Source of the DNA: ZC4RG19 sp036279475
GTDB taxonomy: Bacteria; Actinomycetota; Acidimicrobiia; Acidimicrobiales; VFJN01
Reading direction: 5' to 3'
Length of the DNA: 8,145 nt
Assembly: GCA_036279475.1 (NCBI GenBank)
Contig: DASUJB010000218.1
Span: forward strand, 1-8,145
The notes below the pieces were generated by a model. That model worked only from the letters and a program-made list of their open reading frames with translations. It did no database searches and was not told the origin of the DNA. Positions 1 to 5,023 of the stretch are shown piece after piece; the stretch's first letter is position 1; every line of letters begins with the position of its first letter. Made by a program: the position numbers and the translations under genes.

Positions 1-87
1 CTCGGCGTGGGGGGCGATCTCCGCCTCGGCGAAGTCGCGCACCAGGGCCCGCAGCGCCTGCTGCTCCTCCGTGAGCTCGACGTGCAC
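1..87 (-). CDS. Acyl-CoA dehydrogenase family protein, N-terminal fragment (runs off the left edge)
   Basis: Read leftward from a GTG at 87, the frame is open for 29 codons to the window edge. It encodes a peptide containing LTEEQQALRALVRDF followed by AEAEIAPHAE. That is the typical opening helix of acyl-CoA dehydrogenases: 'L(T/S)EEQ..LR..VR.FA...I.P.A'. Family members are FAD flavoproteins that oxidise acyl-CoA to enoyl-CoA in the cytoplasm. The catalytic glutamate and FAD-binding parts lie outside the window, so the subtype and substrate cannot be judged. The GTG start is supported by the family-like N-terminus and by a TACGAT hexamer placed 7 nt upstream, which suggests a leaderless transcript. 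The gene is divergent from the pabB-like gene. The family call rests on only 29 residues. Confidence 0.72.
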   Translation of the reverse strand, partial: MHVELTEEQQALRALVRDFAEAEIAPHAE

Positions 88-94
88 GGCGGCG

Positions 95-100
95 ATCGTA
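95..100 (-). promoter_or_regulatory. Putative -10 element (TACGAT) of the acyl-CoA dehydrogenase gene
   Basis: On the minus strand TACGAT fits the actinobacterial -10 consensus TANNNT. It is followed by 7 nt and then the GTG start at 87. This spacing would put the transcription start at or next to the start codon, so the mRNA would be leaderless. No convincing -35 box or Shine-Dalgarno sequence is seen. Confidence 0.5.
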
Positions 101-186
101 GGGCCACGCCGGCCGCGGTCCCGACCGGGCGATCGGACCCGGAACCCCGCCACCGAGCTCGGCCACCGGCGCGCGGGGCGGCCATC

Positions 187-264
187 CCCCCCCGGTACCC
201 GCTCGGAGCGGCGACCCCCCCGGTACCCGCTCGGGGCGGCGACGGTCCCGCTCGGGGCGGCGAC
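187..264. repeat. Short GC-rich tandem repeat in the divergent intergenic region
   Basis: Two 28-nt units (187-214 and 215-242) are identical except for one A/G difference. Each holds a run of seven C, then GGTACCCGCTCGG, R, GCGGCGA. A third, degenerate copy (about 243-264) lacks the C run and the A of GGTACC. The array lies between the two divergent start codons (87 and 317), about 75-100 nt from each -10 element. I see no gene in 88-316 apart from this repeat, the two -10 elements and a 10-nt palindrome at 153-162. It could be a multi-copy operator or a simple replication-slippage product. Confidence 0.75.
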
Positions 265-304
265 GCCACCCGGCCGGGCCCGGGGTTGGCGGCGGCCGTC
301 ACCC

Positions 305-310
305 TAGGCT
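305..310 (+). promoter_or_regulatory. Putative -10 element (TAGGCT) of pabB, leaderless geometry
   Basis: TAGGCT matches TANNNT. It ends exactly 6 nt before the GTG start of the pabB-like gene at 317, the spacing expected when transcription starts on the start codon. There is no purine-rich ribosome binding site in the gap (CGGCCC). A TTGGCG at 286-291 is too close (13 nt) to be a standard -35. Confidence 0.55.
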
Positions 311-316
311 CGGCCC

Positions 317-1342
317 GTGACGCCCGAGCCCGCCCCCCTCGCCGTCGTCGGGGGGCGGCTCCTCACCGGGCTGGTCGACGTCACCTCCGACCTCGCAGCC
401 CTCGACGGCCACGGCCTGTGGGCCGTGGTGCTGCCCTTCGACGGCGAGCCCGTCCTGGCCCGCTTCGCCGAGGCCCGGCCCGCCCGGCCGTGGCCGGGCC
501 CGCCGTGGCAGGGGCCCGACCCCGCGGCGTGGACCAGCTCGCTGGACCGCCCCGGCTTCCGTGCCGGGGTCGACGCCATCCGTGCCGCCATCGCTGCCGG
601 GCAGGTGTACCAGGTCAACCTCACCCGCCGGCTGTCGGCTCCCGTTCCGGCCGGCGCCGACGTCGCCGCCCTCGGCGCCGCCCTCGGCCGGGGCAACCCG
701 GCGCCCTACGCCGCGGTGGTGCGGGTGCCCTCGGCCGGGTGCCTGGTGGCGTCGGCGTCCCCGGAGCGGTTCCTGCGACGCGACGGCGACGTGGTCGCCT
801 CCTCGCCGATCAAGGGCACGGCCCCGCACCCGTCGGCCCTCCTGCCCAAGGACCGGGCCGAGAACGTGATGATCGTCGACCTGGTGCGCAACGACCTGGG
901 CCGGGTGTGCGAGTGGGGGTCGGTCCACGTCCCCGCCCTGTGCCGCCTCGAGCGACACCCGGGGCTGGTGCACCTGGTGTCGACCGTGACCGGGCAGCTC
1001 CGGGCCGGCACCACGTGGGGCGACGTCCTGGCGGCCACCTTCCCACCGGGCTCGGTCACCGGGGCCCCCAAGCTCGCCGCCCTCGACCACATCGCCCGCC
1101 TCGAGACCGCTCCGCGGGGCGTCTACTGCGGCGCCGTCGGCTGGGTCGACGCCGACGCCCGCCGCGGCGAGCTCAACGTCGCCATCCGCACGTTCTGGAT
1201 CGAGGACGGACGGCTGCACCTCGGCACCGGCGGCGGCATCACCTGGGACTCGACGCCCGACGGCGAGTGGGCCGAGACGGAGCTGAAGGCCCGCCGCCTG
1301 CTGGCCGTGGCGTCCGGCGCCCCCGCCCTCAGCGGGCGGTGA
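317..1342 (+). CDS. pabB: Aminodeoxychorismate synthase component I-like protein (short PabB)
   Basis: The 341-aa protein belongs to the chorismate-binding family. Motifs run in family order: a QVYQVNLTRRL segment near residue 97, PIKGT at 164-168, a KDRAENVMIVDLVRNDLGRV block, HLVSTVTG, FPPGSVTGAPK and GGGITWDS. The lysine of PIKGT (K166) is the residue that marks PabB enzymes; anthranilate synthases usually have PIAGT. The predicted role is conversion of chorismate plus ammonia to 4-amino-4-deoxychorismate, the first step of p-aminobenzoate and folate synthesis in the cytoplasm. The protein is shorter than E. coli PabB (about 450 aa); the reduction is in the N-terminal region, with only about 75 residues before the catalytic domain. 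The next gene is pabC-like, which supports the call. No pabA amidotransferase is present here, so the ammonia source must be encoded elsewhere. The GTG start is chosen because a TANNNT -10 lies 6 nt upstream. Confidence 0.88.
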   Translation: MTPEPAPLAVVGGRLLTGLVDVTSDLAALDGHGLWAVVLPFDGEPVLARFAEARPARPWPGPPWQGPDPAAWTSSLDRPGFRAGVDAIRAAIAAGQVYQVNLTRRLSAPVPAGADVAALGAALGRGNPAPYAAVVRVPSAGCLVASASPERFLRRDGDVVASSPIKGTAPHPSALLPKDRAENVMIVDLVRNDLGRVCEWGSVHVPALCRLERHPGLVHLVSTVTGQLRAGTTWGDVLAATFPPGSVTGAPKLAALDHIARLETAPRGVYCGAVGWVDADARRGELNVAIRTFWIEDGRLHLGTGGGITWDSTPDGEWAETELKARRLLAVASGAPALSGR

Positions 1343-1355
1343 CCCGGCGCTCCCC

Positions 1356-1381
1356 CGCCCCGGGAGCGGGCGCCCGGGGCG
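1356..1381. terminator. Perfect 9-bp GC hairpin after pabB (terminator-like, no U-tract)
   Basis: CGCCCCGGG (1356-1364) and CCCGGGGCG (1373-1381) form a perfect inverted repeat around an 8-nt loop, starting 14 nt after the pabB stop codon. No T-run follows, so it is not a classical intrinsic terminator. T-less hairpins of this kind have been proposed as terminators in G+C-rich actinobacteria. It could also stabilise the mRNA 3' end or reduce read-through into the pabC-like gene. Confidence 0.45.
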
Positions 1382-1388
1382 TCGCGAT

Positions 1389-1407
1389 TCGCCGCCGGGG
1401 GCGGCGA
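1389..1407. other. Second hairpin in the pabB-pabC gap
   Basis: TCGCCGC (1389-1395) pairs with GCGGCGA (1401-1407) around a 5-nt CGGGG loop, giving a 7-bp stem. It lies 8 nt downstream of the first hairpin and 17 nt before the pabC-like start codon. The two stems together fill much of the 82-nt intergenic gap. Function is unknown; it may be a terminator, an attenuator or chance in such GC-rich DNA. Confidence 0.35.
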
Positions 1408-1412
1408 CGCGG

Positions 1413-1418
1413 TTCGAT
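1413..1418 (+). promoter_or_regulatory. Weak -10-like hexamer (TTCGAT) before pabC
   Basis: TTCGAT ends exactly 6 nt before the GTG at 1425, the same spacing as the pabB and lpd elements, but it lacks the conserved A at position 2. It may give the gene its own weak leaderless promoter. The GAGG at 1420-1423 is too close to the start codon to act as a normal ribosome binding site. Confidence 0.22.
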
Positions 1419-1424
1419 CGAGGC

Positions 1425-2261
1425 GTGACCGACGGTGCGGTGTGGATCAACGGCTCGCTCGTCGATCCCGACGAGGCGTCGGTCCCGGTGTCCGACCACG
1501 GGTTCACGGTGGGCGACGGGGTGTACGAGACGCTGCGGACGGTGGGGGGGCGACCCTTCGCCGTCGGTCGCCACCTGGCACGGCTCCGCCGGTCCGCCCT
1601 GCTGGTGGGCATCGAGGTGCCGCGATCCGACCGGGCGCTGCGCGAGGTGCTCGCGCAGGTGATCGCGGCGGCGGCGGTGCCCGAGGCCCGGGTGCGCATC
1701 ACGCTCACCGCCGGCCCGGGAGGGGCGGGGACGCGCCGCGGCGACGGCCCCCCGACCCTGGTGGTCTCGGCCGGCCCTCTCGACACCTGGCCGGCCGAGG
1801 CGACGGCCGTCACCGTGCCCTGGCCCCGCAACGAGATGTCGGCGCTGGCCGGCGCCAAGGTCACCTCGCTGGCCGAGAGCGTGCACGCCCTGGCCGAGGC
1901 CCGGCGGGTGGGCGCCTCCGAGGCGATCCTGGCCAACACCCGGGGTGACCTCTGCGAGGGGACCGGCAGCAACGTCTTCGTGGCGCTGGGCGGCGAGCTG
2001 GTCACGCCCCCGCTGACGGCGGGCTGCCTGCCCGGGGTGACCCGGGCGCTGCTGCTCGAGGCCCTGCCCGCCATCGACGAGGCGGACGTCCCCATACCCC
2101 GCCTCTCCCAGGCCGACGAGGTGCTGCTGACGTCGACGACCCGCGGGGTCCAGCCGCTGCGCGCCCTCGACGACCGTCCCCTCCCCGGTCGCCAGGGACC
2201 GTGGGCCCAGGTCTCGATGGCAGCCCTGGCCGAGCTGTGGCGCCACGACCTCGACCCCTGA
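1425..2261 (+). CDS. pabC: Class IV PLP-dependent aminotransferase, probable aminodeoxychorismate lyase (PabC)
   Basis: The 278-aa length is typical of fold-type IV PLP enzymes (aminodeoxychorismate lyase, branched-chain and D-amino-acid aminotransferases). Visible signatures are an N-terminal WINGSLVDPDEASVPVSDHGF segment, then GDGVYETLR, the probable PLP lysine K145 in AGAKVTSLAES, and NTRGDLCEGTGSNVF (E178 and N183), followed by TPPLTAGCLPGVTR. The predicted reaction is 4-amino-4-deoxychorismate to p-aminobenzoate plus pyruvate. The assignment as PabC over the other class IV enzymes rests mainly on the adjacent pabB-like gene; motif wording alone does not separate them. The start GTG is chosen because the conserved N-terminus begins a few codons later and the -10-like TTCGAT sits 6 nt upstream. 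The gene follows pabB in the same direction after 82 nt and converges on birA, whose stop is 38 nt away. Confidence 0.82.
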   Translation: MTDGAVWINGSLVDPDEASVPVSDHGFTVGDGVYETLRTVGGRPFAVGRHLARLRRSALLVGIEVPRSDRALREVLAQVIAAAAVPEARVRITLTAGPGGAGTRRGDGPPTLVVSAGPLDTWPAEATAVTVPWPRNEMSALAGAKVTSLAESVHALAEARRVGASEAILANTRGDLCEGTGSNVFVALGGELVTPPLTAGCLPGVTRALLLEALPAIDEADVPIPRLSQADEVLLTSTTRGVQPLRALDDRPLPGRQGPWAQVSMAALAELWRHDLDP

Positions 2262-2299
2262 CCGGGCCCGCCCGGCCTCGGTCGTGGGCACCCGCCACG

Positions 2300-3205
2300 T
2301 CAGCCGACGGCCGGGCGGAGGTGCACGACGTCGCCCACGGCCAGCGTGCGCCGGCCGTGGGCGCCGGTGTCGACCACGAGGTGCCCCTGGGGGGTGAGGT
2401 CCACCGCGATGCCCTCCACCTCGGCTCCCCCGAGGTCGACCCGCACCCGACGCCCCAGGGTCGCCGAGCGCGCCCGCCAGGCATCGACCACCTCGGTGCC
2501 GGCCTCGACGCCTCCCGACAGGCGCCCGTAGCGCGGCTCGAGGGCGCGCAGGTAGGCGACGAGGACGTCGGCCCGGTCGACCTCGGCGCCGAGCCAGCTC
2601 AGCGCGGTGGCGGTGCCGGCCACCTCGGCCAGGTCGGCCGGCAGGCCGGCATCACCGCCCCGGCCCGGCCACGCCACGTTGAGCCCCGCCCCCACCACGA
2701 CCGCCACCCGCTCCTCGGCCGCCGGCCGCCGGCCGCCGGCCGGGACGGCACCGGCGACCGGCCAGTCCGCCTCGGCCAGGAGGCCCGCCAGCTTGCGCTC
2801 ACCGGACGGCGTCGCCACCACCAGGTCGTTGGGCCACTTGAGGCGGGCCTCGACCCCGCCCACCCCCTGGGCGGCCTCGGCCAGGGCCACCGCGGCCGCC
2901 ATGGGGGCGAGGGACGCCACGTCGGCACGGGGGCGCAGCAGCACCGAGACCAGCAACGACCCCCCGGGGGGTGCCACCCACCGCCGGGCCCGGCGGCCCC
3001 GCCCGGCGCGCTGGTGGTCGGCCACCACCACGGTGCCCTCCGGCGCCCCCTCGCGGGCCAGCGCCAGCACGTCGGCGTTGGTGGAGCCGGTCTCGGCGAC
3101 CCAGCGCACGTCGGCGAAGCGGGTGCCGGCCAACGCCCGTCGCACCTCGGCCAGCCGCCCCCCGGCGGCGTCCCCGGAGCCGGATCTGGCACCACCCTCG
3201 GGCAT
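2300..3205 (-). CDS. birA: Biotin-[acetyl-CoA-carboxylase] ligase (monofunctional BirA)
   Basis: The enzyme forms biotinyl-5'-AMP and transfers biotin to a carrier-protein lysine in the cytoplasm. Numbering from the ATG at 3205 (301 aa), the sequence shows TGSTN near 39-43, the biotinyl-AMP loop GRGRRARRW at 68-76, KWPNDL at 123-128, RKLAGLLAE starting at 137, GAGLNV at 172-177, and a C-terminal SH3-like segment (LGRRVRVDLGG...). No N-terminal helix-turn-helix domain is present, so it should not itself repress biotin genes as E. coli BirA does. The frame also contains an upstream ATG at 3217 that would add four residues (MFTV). I prefer 3205 because TATGTT, a good -10, lies 7 nt before it and itself overlaps the upstream ATG. 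The neighbour is its expected substrate, AccA, divergently transcribed. A 7-nt tandem repeat lies inside the gene. Confidence 0.92.
   Translation of the reverse strand: MPEGGARSGSGDAAGGRLAEVRRALAGTRFADVRWVAETGSTNADVLALAREGAPEGTVVVADHQRAGRGRRARRWVAPPGGSLLVSVLLRPRADVASLAPMAAAVALAEAAQGVGGVEARLKWPNDLVVATPSGERKLAGLLAEADWPVAGAVPAGGRRPAAEERVAVVVGAGLNVAWPGRGGDAGLPADLAEVAGTATALSWLGAEVDRADVLVAYLRALEPRYGRLSGGVEAGTEVVDAWRARSATLGRRVRVDLGGAEVEGIAVDLTPQGHLVVDTGAHGRRTLAVGDVVHLRPAVG
2717..2742. repeat. Heptanucleotide tandem repeat inside birA
   Basis: The 7-nt unit GGCCGCC is repeated 3.7 times without mismatch. It lies within the birA reading frame and encodes a Gly/Arg/Pro/Ala-rich stretch (about residues 155-163) just before the conserved VAVVVGAGLNV strand. 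Seven is not a multiple of three, so gain or loss of one unit would shift the frame. Confidence 0.8.
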
Positions 3206-3210
3206 CACCG

Positions 3211-3218
3211 TAAACATA
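3211..3218. promoter_or_regulatory. Putative bidirectional promoter core between birA and accA (overlapping -10 elements)
   Basis: This A/T-rich octamer (TAAACATA) stands out in otherwise GC-rich sequence. On the minus strand, 3218-3213 reads TATGTT, a full TANNNT match, 7 nt before the birA ATG at 3205. On the plus strand, 3211-3216 reads TAAACA, a weaker -10 lacking the final T, exactly 6 nt before the accA GTG at 3223. Both messages would be leaderless. No -35 boxes are evident. Confidence 0.5.
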
Positions 3219-3229
3219 GAGCGTGCTCT
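3218..3229. repeat. 12-nt inverted repeat over the accA start codon
   Basis: AGAGC (3218-3222) and GCTCT (3225-3229) flank a GT that belongs to the accA GTG start. It could be a small operator that covers the transcription and translation start, or chance; the arms are only 5 bp. Confidence 0.3.
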
Positions 3230-5007
3230 CGAAGATCCTGATCGCCAACCGGGGGGAGATCGCGGTGCGGATCGCGCGCGCCTGCCGCGAGCTCGGCATC
3301 GCCTCCGTCGCCGTCTACTCCGACCTCGACCGGGACAGCCTCCACGTCCGCCTGGCGGACGAGGCCTACTCGCTGGGCGGCCGGACCGCGGCCGAGAGCT
3401 ACCTCGACACCGGCAAGATCCTCGAGGTCGTCGAGCGGTCCGGCGCCGACGGGGTCCACCCCGGCTACGGGTTCTTCAGCGAGAACACCGAGTTCGCCCG
3501 GGCCATCACGAGCCGGGGCGTGGCGTTCATCGGCCCGCCACCCGAGGCCATCGAGGTCATGGGGGACAAGGTGTCGTCGCGCATCGCCGCCCAGCAGGCC
3601 GGGGTGGCCGGGGTGCCGGGCACCACCGAGTTCCTCACCTCGGCCGACGAGGTCGTGGCCTTCGGCGAGCAGCACGGGTGGCCGGTGGCGATCAAGGCGG
3701 CCTTCGGGGGCGGGGGGCGCGGCATGCGGGTGTTGGCCTCCGCCGAGGCCGCCGCCGAGGCACTCGAGTCGGCCCAGTCCGAGGCGCTCAAGGGGTTCGG
3801 GCGGGCCGAGTGCTACGTCGAGCGGTACCTCACCTGGCCCCGCCACGTCGAGATGCAGGTGTTCGCCGACACGCACGGCAACGCCGTGTGGGTGGGCGAG
3901 CGCGACTGCTCGGCGCAGCGCCGGCACCAGAAGCTGATCGAGGAGAGCCCGGCGCCGCTGTTCCCCGACGAGGTCCGCCAGGCCATGGGAGAGGCGGCGG
4001 TGAAGGTCACCCGGGCTTGCGGCTACGTCAACGCCGGGACGGTCGAGTTCCTCTACCAGGACGGCGAGTTCTACTTCCTGGAGATGAACACCCGCCTCCA
4101 GGTCGAGCACCCCATCACCGAGCTGGTGACGGGCCTCGACCTCGTGTCCGAGCAGATCCGCGTGGCGTCCGGCGAGCCCCTGTCGTTCCGCCAGGAGGAC
4201 GTCGAGCAGCGCGGTCACGCCATCGAGGTGCGCATCAACGCCGAGGACCCGGCGGGCGGGCGGTTCGTGCCCTCGCCGGGGCGCGTCACCAGGCTGCGCG
4301 TCCCCCAGGGCTACGGCGTCCGCTGGGACGGCGGCTACGAGGCCGGTGACGAGGTGTCGCAGTTCTACGACAACCTCGTGGGCAAGCTGGTCTGCTGGGG
4401 CCAGGACCGCGACGTCGCCATCGCTCGCACCATCCGGGCGCTCGAGGAGTTCGAGGTCCGCGGCATCCCCACCACCATCCCCGCCGACCTGGCGATCCTC
4501 CGCCACGACGACTTCCGGGCCGGGCGGCACTCCACCAAGTGGGTGGAGGACCGGCTCGACCTGTCCGCCACGTCGTCCGACCCTGCCGGGGACGAGGCAC
4601 CGGAGGGCGAGGGCGAGGCCAAGGTGCGGCGCGACGTCGCCGTCGAGGTCGACGGCAAGCGGTTCGGCGTGACGGTGTGGGTGCCGGAGTCGCAGGTCGG
4701 CGCCACCGTCGCCCCGGGAGCGGGGACGGGGTCGGCCAGGACGTCGCCCCGCAGCCGCCGCTCGGGGACGGGGGCGTCGGCGGCCGCCGCCGGCAGCGGC
4801 AGCGTGACCGTCCCCATGCAGGGGACCATCGTGAAGGTGCTGGTCTCGGCAGGCGAGGCCGTCGAGCTGGGTCAGACCGTGTGCGTGCTCGAGGCGATGA
4901 AGATGGAGAACAACATCGCCGCCGACAAGGCGGGGACGGTCAAGGACGTCAAGGTCGAGGCCGGCCAGTCGGTGGGCTCCGGCGACGTCGTCGTCGTGAT
5001 CGAGTGA
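3223..5007 (+). CDS. accA: Acetyl/propionyl-CoA carboxylase alpha subunit: biotin carboxylase fused to biotin carrier domain
   Basis: The 594-aa protein has the AccA3-like domain order. The biotin carboxylase N-domain begins at MLSKILIANRGEIAVRIARA. The ATP-grasp domain has the glycine-rich loop FGGGGRGM at 161-168 and ERDCSAQRR at 226-234, and the biotin carboxylase C-terminal domain ends near residue 450. A Gly/Glu-rich linker follows, then a biotinyl domain (about 526-594) with EAMKMEN, whose Lys560 should carry biotin. It carboxylates biotin with ATP and bicarbonate; a separate carboxyltransferase beta subunit, not in this window, moves the carboxyl group to acetyl- or propionyl-CoA for fatty acid or methylmalonyl-CoA metabolism. 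Length matches the mycobacterial family (about 600 aa). The GTG start gives the canonical N-terminus and has a -10-like TAAACA 6 nt upstream. It is divergent from birA, its probable ligase, and converges with lpd (16-nt gap). Substrate range cannot be read from this subunit. Confidence 0.95.
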   Translation: MLSKILIANRGEIAVRIARACRELGIASVAVYSDLDRDSLHVRLADEAYSLGGRTAAESYLDTGKILEVVERSGADGVHPGYGFFSENTEFARAITSRGVAFIGPPPEAIEVMGDKVSSRIAAQQAGVAGVPGTTEFLTSADEVVAFGEQHGWPVAIKAAFGGGGRGMRVLASAEAAAEALESAQSEALKGFGRAECYVERYLTWPRHVEMQVFADTHGNAVWVGERDCSAQRRHQKLIEESPAPLFPDEVRQAMGEAAVKVTRACGYVNAGTVEFLYQDGEFYFLEMNTRLQVEHPITELVTGLDLVSEQIRVASGEPLSFRQEDVEQRGHAIEVRINAEDPAGGRFVPSPGRVTRLRVPQGYGVRWDGGYEAGDEVSQFYDNLVGKLVCWGQDRDVAIARTIRALEEFEVRGIPTTIPADLAILRHDDFRAGRHSTKWVEDRLDLSATSSDPAGDEAPEGEGEAKVRRDVAVEVDGKRFGVTVWVPESQVGATVAPGAGTGSARTSPRSRRSGTGASAAAAGSGSVTVPMQGTIVKVLVSAGEAVELGQTVCVLEAMKMENNIAADKAGTVKDVKVEAGQSVGSGDVVVVIE

Positions 5008-5023
5008 GCGCCCCGGCGCCGCG

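Noticed and set aside
187..264. CRISPR-like interpretation of the 28-nt repeats
   Set aside because: The units are directly adjacent with no spacers and there are fewer than three full copies; it is a simple tandem repeat.
7..1428. 473-codon plus-strand frame starting at the left edge
   Set aside because: It runs antisense through the acyl-CoA dehydrogenase start, through the intergenic repeat and out of frame with pabB; it is Arg/Pro-rich with no motif.
299..2095. 598-codon open frame on the minus strand across pabB and pabC
   Set aside because: It lies opposite two well-conserved enzymes, its sequence is low-complexity Gly/Arg/Pro, and long stop-free antisense frames are expected at this G+C content.
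2262..2275. Small hairpin (CCGGG/CCCGG) between the convergent pabC and birA genes
   Set aside because: Only 5 bp with a 4-nt loop and no T-run; too weak to call a terminator in such GC-rich DNA.
2959..2972. 14-nt perfect palindrome of six C and six G flanked by A and T in birA
   Set aside because: It encodes the conserved Pro-Pro-Gly-Gly-Ser turn and sits deep within the gene; homopolymer palindromes of this kind arise easily at this composition.
2607..4349. 580-codon plus-strand frame through birA and into accA
   Set aside because: It is antisense to birA and out of frame in accA, with Arg/Pro/Gly-rich composition and no family motif; a GC shadow.
3205..4530. 441-codon minus-strand frame opposite accA
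   Set aside because: Entirely antisense to the conserved biotin carboxylase domain, with no recognisable motif; a shadow of its codon bias.
5008..5023. GC-rich 16-nt gap between the convergent accA and lpdA genes as a bidirectional terminator
   Set aside because: The only pairing (GCGCC/GGCGC) leaves a 2-nt loop, which is sterically poor, and there is no T-run.
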